Position numbers and translations under genes: made by a program. Below are positions 1 to 10,061 of a stretch of DNA of 64,000 nucleotides, one piece after another (the stretch's first letter is position 1; each line of letters opens with the position of its first letter). Source of the stretch: Malachius bipustulatus (taxonomy: Eukaryota > Arthropoda > Insecta > Coleoptera > Melyridae); assembly GCA_910589415.1 (NCBI GenBank), contig OU342633.1:12314858-12378857 (forward strand), read 5' to 3'. Below the pieces are notes generated by a model. It did not search any database. It was not told the origin of the DNA and saw nothing but the letters and a program-made list of their open reading frames with translations.

Positions 1-88
1 TCCAGAGTACTGACATTTAGCGTGTGTTAAGCATTTTTATTACTTGTTTCAGTTCAAAACATCATGCCGCCTTAAAAAAAAACAAACT

Positions 89-2710
89 ATGCCTAAGAAT
101 AGAGAAAATATATTAAAAAAGAAAAGAGAAGCCGAAAAGGCTCGCTTAGCTAGAATTAAAAGCGACCCTATTAAATTAGCCAAATACAAAGAGAAACAAA
201 GGTTGCAGTACTTAAAAAAAAAGGAGAAAGGGCAAAGAAAAAATGTGAAAGAAATGACACCTCGGGAGCAACGATTAACTAGAAAAAAATGGAAAAACTA
301 TTCATCAAAGTACAGGCAAACAAAACAACAATTAAAATGTACTACTGATAATTTTGTATGCCAGAATACTCCTTCAACTACTGACGATGAAGCATCACCA
401 ATAGTTGTCGAAGAGATGAGACCTATTGTTAATGAAAACCTAAAAATAAAAGAGGCAAGAAAGAGAAGCAAAAGCCAGAGAAGGTCCAAAAATAAACAAT
501 TAAAAAAGATGGAAGAAATAGTTTTAAAACTCAAAACTAGACTGAATACTCAGCGTCAAAAATATAAACGAGTTAAAAAGCAGTTAAAGAAAGTTGTTAA
601 GTCTGTTGAAAAAAATCCAAAAACCAGAATTGAAGAAATGAGTGAAGATATTACTAAAAAGAAGGAATTAGTGAAGAAGGCCCTTTTTGGAGAGGTTATT
701 AAAATTCAATTAGAAGAAAACTACACTAAAATAAAGAGTCATGAAGATAAAAGAAAGTTCAAACAAGCTATATCTGGAGATGTAGTGAACAAATACAAAT
801 TATGGAGAATGCAAAACAAAGCAGTGACTTATAAAAAAACTGGACATAACCTTCCAAACAAAAAAATGATTAACGCCAAAATTAAAGTGCAAAATCTAGT
901 TGAGCAATTTTTAGAAGATGACTCTAACAGTCGTCAAACAGCAGGAAAGAAGGAATTTGTGACTCGTAAACAAATTAAAAAACAGAAAAGATATCTACTG
1001 GATAGTATGAAAAATCTTCACGAGAAGTTTTTGAAAACCATTCCATTTAAAATCAGTTATTCCCTATTCACCCGATTCCGACCATTTTGGGTGGTTCCCC
1101 CTACATTATCAAACCGTGATACTTGTGCTTGCACGCTCCACGAAAACATGGACCTTCAACTTGCTGCTCTAAGGAAGGCAAATATCCTCACGACAGTGAG
1201 TAATCATCAAAGTATGTTGAAAGAGCTCTGTTGCGATCGATATTCTGAAAGATGTCTAGAGAGAACATGTGATGAGTGTTGCTTAAAAACTTTGACTTAT
1301 TATGCAGAATTCGATAACTCAAAGCCGATCTTCATGAAACAGTGGGTGAGTAAAAAAGAGGCCATATACGATCTGAAATTAAAGAAAGAACGATTTGTCA
1401 TGAAGTGTAAAAAAGAAACACAGGAAATCTTACCTGCAGATCTCATACAAAAAATTGAAAACGACATGGCTAAATTTTTCCGGCATTCTTTTAACATAGT
1501 ACACCAGTATAATGTCCTTAAACAATTAAAAAATGGATTATCTGAAAACGAAGCCGTGGTGCATATGGACTTTTCAGAAAACTTTTGTACCAAATACAAC
1601 CAGGAAATCCAAAGCTTTCATTTTGGCGGTTCGCGTACCCAAATTTCATTACATACTGTGGTCGTTTACCTAAAAGACTCTACGGTTTCACACTGCACTA
1701 TGTCATCTAATTTGACTCATAACGCCGGAGCAATTTGGGCCCATCTAAAACCTGTGCTGATATCACTGCCATCAAATATTAAAAACATTCACTTTCTAAG
1801 TGATGGGCCGGTTACCCAGTACAGGAACAAATCAATGTTTTATGTATTGGGCTGTAAACTGCAAGACATGTACCCTAATATTGTGCGATATACCTGGAAC
1901 TTTCATGAAGCTGGACACGGAAAGGGGGCACCCGATGGTGTAGGGGCAACGTGTAAAAGAACAGCAGATCAAGTTATTGCTACAGGAGGTGATATAACAA
2001 ACTTGAAGGAGTTTGCTTCTGTTATTCGCGAGAGATGTCCTGGTATAAAAGTGGATGTGATTGAAGGCTGTGAAATCGAGCAGATGAACACCTTGATAAA
2101 TGAAAAGTCGTCTCAAATGGTCGCCTTTAAGGGGACACTATTGGTGCATCAGGTGACCGGCTCAGCTTACATTCCCAATCGTCTTACAATGAAGTCACTA
2201 AGTTGTTTCTGCGACGCTGACGCATGTGATCATTTCAAGATTGGATCTATTCGTTATCAGACAGAAATTTCGGCTGAACAAGGTACAGGTATCAATGCTG
2301 CTACGGTATTCACAGACTCGGAAGATATACCACTATCCAATTACGTGACAGATATTAATGACCACTCTAAATTGGATAGCAATCAATCAACACCAAGAGT
2401 TAGCGGTTATTCACAACAGCCAAGTCTTTACAGCAGTGGTGATTATGTATTGGTCAAATATGTCACAAGCAATAACGAATATCGTTATGCAGCAATCTGC
2501 TCTTCTGTTGTTGATGAAGAGGGTGAATTGAGAGTGACTTTCCTCAAACTTTGTAAACAGAATGGCACTCTGTTCAAATTGAATGAAAGAGATGTATCAG
2601 ATGTTCCGATGGATCAAGTAATTAAAAAATTATCTGTACCAGACCTCATTACAAAAGATAATAGAGTATTTTACCAATTCAAAGAAGAGATTGGTGTTTT
2701 TGAAAAGTAA
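89..2710 (+). CDS. Intact transposase-like protein with RNase H-like motifs, related to DUF7869 proteins
   Basis: An uninterrupted reading frame of about 873 codons from ATG 89 to TAA 2708-2710. The frame is open further upstream, but an acceptor-like TTTCAG ends at 52, so 53-88 may be 5' UTR or coding exon. Residues 1-230 are very basic and predicted coiled coil. Cysteine-rich stretches follow (DTCACTLHE; CCDRYSERCLERTCDECC). The core has HMDFSENF (Asp codon 1568), LSDGPVTQYRNK (Asp codon 1802) and FHEAGHGKGAPDGVG (His 1916, Asp 1934). The two Asp are 78 residues apart; the DUF7869 remnant at 10062-11067 has 77. The C-terminus has another Cys/His cluster (SCFCDADACDH). Seen: an open frame with no defect. 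Known: proteins of this kind are multicopy and uncharacterised in arthropods. Inferred: a DDD/E-type nuclease acting on DNA in the nucleus; it could be domesticated or part of an active element. Confidence 0.8.
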   Translation: MPKNRENILKKKREAEKARLARIKSDPIKLAKYKEKQRLQYLKKKEKGQRKNVKEMTPREQRLTRKKWKNYSSKYRQTKQQLKCTTDNFVCQNTPSTTDDEASPIVVEEMRPIVNENLKIKEARKRSKSQRRSKNKQLKKMEEIVLKLKTRLNTQRQKYKRVKKQLKKVVKSVEKNPKTRIEEMSEDITKKKELVKKALFGEVIKIQLEENYTKIKSHEDKRKFKQAISGDVVNKYKLWRMQNKAVTYKKTGHNLPNKKMINAKIKVQNLVEQFLEDDSNSRQTAGKKEFVTRKQIKKQKRYLLDSMKNLHEKFLKTIPFKISYSLFTRFRPFWVVPPTLSNRDTCACTLHENMDLQLAALRKANILTTVSNHQSMLKELCCDRYSERCLERTCDECCLKTLTYYAEFDNSKPIFMKQWVSKKEAIYDLKLKKERFVMKCKKETQEILPADLIQKIENDMAKFFRHSFNIVHQYNVLKQLKNGLSENEAVVHMDFSENFCTKYNQEIQSFHFGGSRTQISLHTVVVYLKDSTVSHCTMSSNLTHNAGAIWAHLKPVLISLPSNIKNIHFLSDGPVTQYRNKSMFYVLGCKLQDMYPNIVRYTWNFHEAGHGKGAPDGVGATCKRTADQVIATGGDITNLKEFASVIRERCPGIKVDVIEGCEIEQMNTLINEKSSQMVAFKGTLLVHQVTGSAYIPNRLTMKSLSCFCDADACDHFKIGSIRYQTEISAEQGTGINAATVFTDSEDIPLSNYVTDINDHSKLDSNQSTPRVSGYSQQPSLYSSGDYVLVKYVTSNNEYRYAAICSSVVDEEGELRVTFLKLCKQNGTLFKLNERDVSDVPMDQVIKKLSVPDLITKDNRVFYQFKEEIGVFEK

Positions 2711-3260
2711 TTATTGCAGTGTTAAACTATTTTGAAGTAGTAATTTTATGTTTTGTTGAGAAAATGATCTCATTTTTATTATTACTTGCCTTTAAGGCGT
2801 AGATTGTCATAATTTTAGTTCCTATTATTTGTTGATTTCTTAGAAAATGTACACTGACAAGTAATATTAAAGGAAAGTAATATAGTTAAGCAACATAACG
2901 ATTTTAAAAATGTCAGAAGGCTGTTTTGAAGACTTAGATAGTTTACTTTGTTATAAAGTCCATGTTAATTAGTACCTTTAAGGCTGAGAGAGCCTTAAAT
3001 TGTTGTTTTAATTGTTTATTGATTACTAAGAAAGTGTTGAATGTTAAGTTAAACTACCTCAAAGTAGTATTAGTTAAGTAATATAACGTTATTGAAAATG
3101 TTGAAATGCTGTTTTAAAGGTGGAGATAATTCTTACAGTATTACACATTTAATAGTTTTTTTTTATTGTTACTTAAGTGAATGAAGACTGAAAATGTGTG
3201 CCATTATTTGATTCTAAGAGATTTCTTCTAAAGCTTAATAAATTTCATACATATCTTATG
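2711..3260 (+). repeat. 3' UTR with degenerate tandem duplication and AATAAA signal
   Basis: Downstream of the stop the same approximately 190-bp theme recurs. The word GATTTCTTAGAAAATGT near 2835 returns as GATTACTAAGAAAGTGTT near 3021 and GATTCTAAGAGATTTC near 3210. GTTAAGCAACATAACG near 2886 returns as GTTAAGTAATATAACG near 3073. An AATAAA signal lies at 3237-3242, so the transcript probably ends near 3260. Confidence 0.55.
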
Positions 3261-3640
3261 AAGTTGTGTTTTTTCGTCAGTACCATGTCACCCTCGTCAG
3301 TCCCCTGGCAGTCGAATTCAGAAAAATCTAAATATCTCAGAATCTGCTTGAAAAAGTGACTGGCCCGAACACGAGCAATATATTCATTAGATTACCTATC
3401 TTATAAACCTGAATTGGTAGGGATTTTCTTTAGAAAATGTCGTAAACAAAATTTCCCTAAAAGTTACCCAACTTTTGTATATTCACCCATATATAAAAAT
3501 TTGCTGATTCGAATAATTTGTGTAGATTGGACGACTTTGTGTGATTCGATGCGTAGTTTTTTTTTTGAATATTTCAAGGACTTCAGTTAAAACGAGCCAC
3601 GACCCTGATGATACGAATAACTGCAATGTAATGCGCCACC
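3261..3640. other. Non-coding, no clear feature
   Basis: CGTCAGT occurs twice close together (about 3276 and 3293), followed by GGCAGTCG. This might be the edge of an element, but two words are not enough to call it. No ORF or inverted repeat seen. Confidence 0.3.
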
Positions 3641-3644
3641 GGAT

Positions 3645-4206
3645 TTATAAATTTATAAAAATTCATAAATCTATTATGTTACCGGTTTAACATTCCATAC
3701 AACTCAAATGATTATCCTAATTTACTAAAATCTCTATCACTTAATAGTCTCCATTCCAGACGCATGTACAACGACATCATGTTCGCCTTCAAATTACTAA
3801 ACTCAATTATAAAATGTCCTGAGGCACTGCGGTTATTTACAATCTTTGCTCCCTCCAGACAGCTGAGGCAACTACCACTGCTTGAGGTTGGGTTCCATAG
3901 GACCAACTATGGAATGCACTCCTCAATTACCAGGATATCGAATTCGGTTAACTCGCTTGACCTGAGATCACAAATGCGAAATCTTAGTCTGAGATCTTTC
4001 AAGGTGGCCTTGAAGACCTCTATATATAAATAACAAATCTTATGCTATGTTCGTTATATAGTACTAGTTGTTTTATTTATTTATTTATACTTGTATTTTA
4101 GTTTTAGTTTTTGTTTGGTTTAGTTTATTTTATTCATGTTCAAATGTGCGCTTATATGTAAGATGGCAAGTCCGTTAATTAAATTGAAATTGAAAATTGA
4201 AAATTA
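3645..4206 (+). mobile_element. 5'-truncated jockey-like LINE: ORF2 C-terminus and 3' tail
   Basis: The frame ending at TAA 4031-4033 encodes the typical end of a jockey/I-clade ORF2: LHSRRMYNDI, FKLLNSIIKCPEAL, FTIFAPSRQLRQ, RTNYGMHSS and a final SFKVALKTSIYK. The reverse transcriptase is absent and the frame is closed by a stop near 3645, so the copy is 5' truncated, as is usual for target-primed retrotransposition. After the stop come about 170 bp of T-rich 3' UTR ending in an AAATTG/GAAAATT-type repeat near 4180-4206, which probably serves as the tail. Clade assignment rests on this terminal pattern only. Confidence 0.7.
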
Positions 4207-4496
4207 AAAATTATTGCTTAATTGCTATCAGCAAACAAACTCAAAGATTGAAGAACTGAGAACATTTTGAATTTATATAAATTTTGACAACTAACCCCAA
4301 ATTTTAATTAAGAGTTGACTATGGCATGAAATCTAATTTGGACCAGTTACATGATTTATTAGAAGTAGGTATAACTAAATAAAACCAAAATATCTAAAAA
4401 ATTGAGGACTCTTTAAGGACATCAAAATTTGACTTAGTTTTACTAAGCAAAGTATACCATAAAATATAATACTATGTATTTCAAAGTAAACCTATA
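4207..4496. other. AT-rich spacer, nothing seen
   Basis: No ORF, inverted repeat or recognisable repeat-family member was seen. Confidence 0.3.
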
Positions 4497-4980
4497 CAGG
4501 GTGAGGCGCGAGAACCTTAGGGCATTTTTATATGAAGAAGTCCTGGGAGTAGAAGTCTAAAAATTTGTACGTGTATGATTTCGGTTTTGCCGAGCTGAAC
4601 TAAAATATTCACAACCCCTCACCATTTCCGGTTATACCGGAAGTTGCCATCAACTTTCTTATTTTAAATAGGACACCCTGTATATTATTATATTTTCAGA
4701 TTGTCTGAAAAAATGCAATAAAAATGGGGTTTACAGTTCAAAATTGTACCGAGTGGTTTATGAGTTATAAACAAATGAAAATCGCAATTTTCCATTTTCA
4801 AAGCAGCTTAGGTCGAAAACGGGTCAAGATATCGGAAAACGGCTTACATGTCCCTATCTTAACTTTTCACGTAGTATCCTATGGTGCTGATGAAATTTGT
4901 ATACAAAGTGATGAAAAATCAGCGATTTTCAAAAAAAAAATTAATAAAAAATATTTTTTTTTTCTAGGTACTCTAGCGTA
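4497..4980 (+). repeat. Left half of a CAGGGTG-type fold-back
   Basis: Starts TA|CAGGGTG at 4497. A first unit ends with CACCCTG|TA at 4680. The following 300 bp matches the arms of the fold-backs at 46304-47160 and 11640-11900 in order: a CAGATTGTCTGA block, GAGTTATAAACAA, GGCTTACATGTCCCTAT, then the ACTTTTCACGTAGTATCC segment. The complementary arm is missing. The BEL LTR starts 12 bp further on, but the arm does not resume beyond 8315, so the element was already truncated or suffered a deletion. Confidence 0.6.
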
Positions 4981-4992
4981 GTATACAAAAGG

Positions 4993-5473
4993 TGAACCGT
5001 TTCTTTGTTCTTTAGAATTGAAAACACCAAGCAAAGGCAGTAAAGAAAATGCAAATTACCTGGTGAGTGTATAGGTGCGGGTGGCTTGAAGTCGTCCTTC
5101 TGGTGTTCTTGCACTGGATTGCCTGAGTTCACTTGCTTTAATTATCGGTGAAGAGAGCGGTTAATTATCTTTATTTTTGAAATGTTCGCGAAGCACGAGA
5201 GAGAGTTTTCTTTGAAGCACGACACGAGCGAGAGTTGAAGAAGGAAGAGAGTCTTGAGTAGAGTAGACCGACTTTTCGTGGTGAAAGTTGAAAGAGAAGA
5301 GAGGGTGGTTAATTTCTTCTCAGTTGTCCAGGGGGATGCGAGAGAGAGAGAGAGGATAAGGGGAAAAGGATAGGATGGTATTGCATTATGCTACCCTTGC
5401 TTGAATAAAGACGAGGTTCGTTGTATGCAACCAACTTTACGTGGTAAGTTTAGAACGTGGTAAGTTTAGAATA
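4993..5473 (-). repeat. 3' LTR of the BEL/Pao element
   Basis: 481 bp. The outer (minus-strand 5') edge has a tandem duplication of about 17 bp (GTGGTAAGTTTAGAA twice at 5441-5473), and the terminal dinucleotide reads TA rather than TG. The purine tract lies just inside at 5474-5485. Confidence 0.85.
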
Positions 5474-5604
5474 TTCCGCCCACCAAAATGCACAGTATTT
5501 TCACAAGGAGAAAACATTTAAGAGCGATTAGCTTGCCTACATGGACAAGAACGAGGGTACCAAATTCCCAAGTTTGAAATTTGGTAGAGCAAATAATGAG
5601 AAAC

Positions 5605-7052
5605 TTAAAATACCAAATGAACATGAAAAAAAGAGTAATAATTATGTACAGAGGTTCCATGATTGTCTTCGATTTCGATCAAAGCAGTTGCTAGGAGAAC
5701 TGTTTGGCTTGAATTTACGTTGCTATGCAAGGCAGACTGAAAAGAGGGTCCAGGAAGAGGTTCTGAAGAAGCCTTGGCTTCCTGAGTTTGTAGATCACCA
5801 GGAGCACCTTGAGAGTATTGAGAGTCGAAATGCAGCAGACTGTGATGCCTAGTGGACTTACAGCTGCGACAAGAGCCTTTAGAGGAGCAGGGATCATTTG
5901 GATGGAAACTAAGACAGTTTGCGCACAGATTGTGCTGTTTAATTAAATTAAACCGATCCCGTGAGGTTTTTTGGAGCAATGTGGGACAATTGTAGATTTT
6001 ATGCTGTGCTGAGCATAATCCACAGCCTCTAATCACGGTAGCCGAGAACGAGTTTGTTGGGAAAGATTTCCCGCGTTGAGGAAAGATTCTGTTCGAATTA
6101 GATTTGAACTGAGGCTTAGGAGATTGCGACCTTTTAGTTGTTTTAGACGAATCGTTGATAGATTCGAGAATTTGACACTGACTGTCAATGAAAGATTCCA
6201 AGGAAGAAAATTTAGGAATATCGGTGTTCTCGTTCCTGATTTCGCCTTCGAATGACTTACGAGTTTCTGGATCGAGTTTTCCGAAAAGCAACTGAAACCA
6301 CATGAAGTCTTCAAGGTTATCTGAGAGTTGCAATGCCTTGAGAGCGCAACGATTTTCCCTAAATTTGTCGAGAAGAGTTCGCAAACCTTTTGCCGATTCA
6401 GAGTGGAGTTGAGATAAGGAGTAAATCTCCGTCCAGTAATGTGATGCTAACTTCCGCTTGTTCTCATAACGATCTGTCAACATTTTGTAGGCAATGGGAT
6501 AATTTTCCACAGACATGGTTAGAGATTTGATGATGTTCAATGGTTCTTTTTGTAATGAGCTTAAAAGATATTGAAACTTTCAATTGCAGACAAGGAGTCA
6601 TTGTTATGGATCGCATTGTCGTAGCACTGAATGAATGGAACCCAATCAGAGAAATGACCATCGAAGGTTCTTAAAGGTATTTTTGGCAAACGAATATGTG
6701 GGCCAGAGGTAGAGAAACTGTTGTTTACAATGGGAGTACCAGCAAGAGCGCTGCCAGTATTAGGGAAAAGAGTATGATATATATCCTCAATGGTGAAATA
6801 CATGGTATCAAAGTTTTTGCGCACTGCATCCTCTGCGTTAAGATCGACATCAACTTGAGCAGAGAGAAGCGATAACAAGCTACCCTGAATTTCAGAAAAT
6901 TGCTCGTAAATGACTTGAACCCGTTCATAACGTCGAGTAAACAGGGAACGAAACGATGATTGTTCTCTTGCTGTTTCTGCCAGGCGTAAGGTTTCTGTTA
7001 ATTGATTAATTAAACTGTCTCTTTTCGCTTTAGCTTCGCGTATTTTTGCCAT
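5605..7052 (-). pseudogene. gag: BEL/Pao gag (DUF1759-type), frameshifted
   Basis: Starts at ATG 7052 with a helical N-terminus (MAKIREAKAKRDSL) of about 140 residues, then LRTFDGHFSDW, the usual DUF1759 entry motif. The frame breaks near 6560-6600 and continues in another minus-strand frame from 6540. That second part has the middle of gag (YKMLTDRYENKR), two Cys-rich knuckles (CGLCSAQHKIYNCP; NLCANCLSF...CRSC) and the first residues of the aspartic-protease region (VLLATALIEI) before it runs into unrelated sequence. The break and the missing protease core make it non-functional as it stands. Confidence 0.85.
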
Positions 7053-7840
7053 CTTAATTTAGATGAGGCAATGAGAATGAGTAATGTAGATATAGGTAGT
7101 AATTATAACAAACGAACCTGCTAAACCACAAATATCGAGCAGACAAGTAAGAATTTTATTACCCTTAGAGATAAGTTTGATGAGTAAAAATTTATTAAAT
7201 TAATTAATAAACAAAAGGAACGTCGTAGAAAGAGAGAGTAATAATAATTATCCGAGCATAAAGAGGAATTTATTAAATTTATATGGTACGTAAAGGTACG
7301 CCCCTGAGTTATGTTACGCCACTGGTGTAGGTATGCCCGGCAATCCTGCTAGGCGAGCCGACGTTCAAACCTCGGACACGGAGGAGCGAACGGTGAGAGA
7401 GAGATAAAGAGTGACCCTAACAACGAAATGGATAGGCCGAACACGTGTTGTCCACGCTCCACGTGTCGAGTCGAATTGCGTTATTAAGACAAAGGAGATA
7501 GGTACCTGACTTTGAATTTACGAAATTTGATTTAGACTTAGAAGCCGTGAGCGAAACAATGTATTTGAGGGATGGAAGTACCTATACCACTTATTACTAA
7601 AAACACGTTTATGAATTTTAAAAGTGAAAAGCTTAGATCGTTTTTCACGCGAGTACAATTATTCCGGACAAGTCACGCTTGGATCACGTGATATGACTCG
7701 GAGAGTTGAGAGTATAGAGTTAAATTTTTTGAGTTTATTAATTAATAACCGATATTTAAATTAAAAAATTAAACTAGGTGCATACAACAACCAGATCTTC
7801 GATGTTTCAAACCGATATCCGGTGACGAAGGACCATCTAA
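7053..7840 (-). other. Untranslated leader of the BEL/Pao element
   Basis: Lies between the 5' LTR and the gag start. Just inside the LTR the minus strand reads TTAGATGGTCCTTCGTCACC, the position of the primer-binding region. No ORF of note. Confidence 0.5.
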
Positions 7841-8315
7841 TGAACCGTTTCTTTGTTCTTTAGAATTGAAAATACCAAGCAAAGGCAGTAAAGAAAATGC
7901 AAATTACCTGGTGAGTGTATAGGTGCGGGTGGCTTGAAGTCGTCCTTCTGGTGTTCTTGCACTGGATTGCTTGAGTTCACTTGCTTTAATTATCGGTGAA
8001 GAGAGCGGTTAATTATCTTTATTTTTGAAATGTTCGCGAAGCACGAGAGAGAGTTTTCTTTGAAGCACGACACGAGCGAGAGTTGAAGAAGGAAGAGAGT
8101 CTTGAGTAGAGTAGACCGACCTTTCGTGGTGAAAGTTGAAAGAGAAGAGAGGGTGGTTAATTTCTTCTCAGTTGTCCAGTTGTCCAGGGGGATGCGAGAG
8201 AGAGAGAGAGAGGATAAGGGGAAAAGGATAGGATGGTATTGCATTATGCTACCCTTGCTTGAATAAAGACGAGGTTCGTTGTATGCAACCAACTTTACGT
8301 GGTAAGTTTAGAACA
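7841..8315 (-). repeat. 5' LTR of the BEL/Pao element
   Basis: 475 bp, nearly identical to 4993-5473. It differs by an extra CAGTTGTC unit, a longer GA run and a few substitutions. On the minus strand it begins TGTTC and ends GGTTCA. Confidence 0.85.
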
Positions 8316-8373
8316 TCCGGCAAAGATCAAAACTAAAAATAATCGGATCTGTTAAGAAGGTCATGTATGGAAT

Positions 8374-8423
8374 TATAAAACCGACAGTTATAAAGAGCTA
8401 AGACCTTTCAGCAGTTATCAGTT
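8374..8423 (+). promoter_or_regulatory. Possible TATA/initiator core promoter
   Basis: Two TATA-like words (TATAAAA 8374-8380, TATAAAG 8390-8396) precede TCAGTT at 8418-8423 by about 30 bp, the usual TATA-to-initiator distance in arthropods. It sits just upstream of the ORF at 8442. Confidence 0.3.
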
Positions 8424-8441
8424 GATCAGGTATGAATAAAA

Positions 8442-8609
8442 ATGCAAGTCATTGATGTATCAGTATATTATGGAGAAGTACCTATACGCCCATGTCAAGA
8501 AGCGCAGAAAGCTACACTCCAAAAGACCGACAAAGCACTGATACCAAAATTCGTACCACAATCTGTATATGAAACAAAAAGTTGTTTATTGAGGTCTACC
8601 TATATATAA
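8442..8609 (+). CDS. Small unassigned ORF (55 codons)
   Basis: ATG 8442 to TAA 8607-8609. The predicted peptide begins MQVIDVSVYYGEVPIRPCQE and is soluble, with no signal peptide or membrane segment. I do not recognise it. The only support is the promoter-like arrangement 20-70 bp upstream. CAG|GTATGA at 8427-8435 could be a splice donor, in which case this stretch would be intronic. Confidence 0.2.
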   Translation: MQVIDVSVYYGEVPIRPCQEAQKATLQKTDKALIPKFVPQSVYETKSCLLRSTYI

Positions 8610-9336
8610 ATAACATATGAGAGTAGCTAATGAACTGCTGGTAATTAATGACATGCGAGATGATACCTATAGGAACTAGCTCAGTTAAATTACACTTATT
8701 AGACTTCGAGAAAAAAACTATTGTTACTTACCTTACCTAAACTTTGATAAGTGGAAATGGTAAAGAGACTTATAGACCCTAAAAAAACCTTCTTGCGCAT
8801 CAATCGCAGAAATAGTGTATTTTTATGCGATTCAATTATGAATATTTTTACCGCTTTTTAAATTGGATTTCTGAAATTTTCCATAGTCAGGTCATATTAG
8901 CGTAGTGGTTTACTGAGAAAATTTCATTTCATTTAGTTTGAAAACGTGCGTTAGAATGTATTTTTAAATTTAACAAAAAATTTAAAAAAAATTTCCCATT
9001 TCCTGTGTCCGCCACTGGCTAACTTTACTTAAAAAATACTATTCTTTACACTACCTTTAATAAATTCGCAAAAAGTGAAAGGGGAATTTTGAAAACCGAA
9101 AATTTGAGATTTTAGAGGAATAAACATCATGTAAAAATATTCGAATATCTCCGCCATTTTTCTTATTTGCTTCTTGAAATTTTTCAGAGTATTCTCTGAA
9201 ATTTTAATAATTACTGCCACAAGAGAATAATGAGTATATTTTATAGTCTTGTCGGGTTCTATGTTATCCCATTTGTGGTTATTTTATTACCTTGAAGCTT
9301 TAAATGAATAGTTATTCCATTAACAATAAGTAACAG
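8610..9336. other. AT-rich spacer, nothing seen
   Basis: No supported gene or inverted repeat. The minus-strand 63-codon frame at 9029-9220 is low complexity and has no family features. Confidence 0.3.
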
Positions 9337-9960
9337 TTGAGTTCTCAGTTACCGCCCATCACTATTGTTTACATTAAAACTGTACGGAAACGATTTTTGG
9401 CTATGCGTTATGTCACTTTGTCGCACAGTTTTGGATACGTGAGAAATCTGCTAGTTTGCGCACAAAAAACGATGCGCAAAGTAGTGTTTTGTATAGTGGT
9501 CGTAGGAAAAAAAGGTTATCAAATCGATGCTGCAGGCCTAGAAAGTAAAATGAGAAATATGAAATGTACTTTCAAAAAAATTTCTTATAATAATAAAAAG
9601 AGGAAGACAGGCCGTGGCAGGGTCAACTGGGATTATTATAACAGGCTATGTGCAATATTTGCAGAAGATAAAACGATGAACACAGACAATCTCATTTCAT
9701 CGCTGTCAGAAGCATTGGGAAGAAGTGATGTTTCATAAATTACCTCAAAAAGCAAAGTTGAGATTCAGAATGTTCCTTCTGATAGCTGTAACTCTTCCTA
9801 CCGAGATACAGTATCCAACAGTAGAGAAAAGTAGAGCAGGTGAGATACTTTTCGCAAAAGACAGTTGGCTATTGAAGAACAGCGTCTGCTAGAAATTAAA
9901 AAAATCAGAATTGCCGTTGAAGAAAGCAATAGAATTAGTAAAAAAAAAACTAAATGTAGG
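9337..9960 (+). pseudogene. Decayed Myb/SANT (trihelix)-like DNA-binding protein fragment
   Basis: One frame ending at 9738 contains GRGRVNWDYYNRLCAIFAED followed by a helical stretch, which resembles the aromatic-rich helices of Myb/SANT-like domains in arthropod transposon-associated proteins. About 120 bp further on another frame reads KRQLAIEEQRLLEIKKIR then VEESNRI (about 9860-9950), the charged C-terminal coiled coil usual in the same proteins. The two parts are out of frame with stops between them, so this is a remnant. The first 80 residues of the upstream frame look unlike the family. Moderate confidence in the family, low in the boundaries. Confidence 0.45.
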
Positions 9961-10061
9961 TATTCAAGAAATATCTAAGCACTATAAGTGCAACCCAAGA
10001 AAAAAGAATAAATGGCATAAACTTATAATAATATTATTTATTAGCTGTGTTTCATTAATAA

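Larger units (their letters stand above)
4993..8315 (-). mobile_element. BEL/Pao LTR retrotransposon, pol-less deletion derivative
   Basis: Two direct near-identical repeats, 4993-5473 and 7841-8315, flank a gag-like region read on the minus strand. On the minus strand the LTRs run TGTTCTAAAC...GGTTCA (TG...CA). A purine-rich GGTGGGCGGAAT precedes the 3' LTR, as in BEL elements. Between the end of gag (about 5605) and the 3' LTR there are only about 130 bp, so protease, reverse transcriptase, RNase H and integrase are all missing. No matching target-site duplication is visible (AAAGG against TCCGG). The close similarity of the LTRs suggests a fairly recent insertion that moved in trans or lost pol afterwards. 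Confidence 0.85.

Noticed and set aside
3270..3310. CGTCAGT words as an end array for the gene at 89-2710
   Set aside because: Only two or three words, no TA tract and no TGGCAAC nearby, so below the standard used for A-E.
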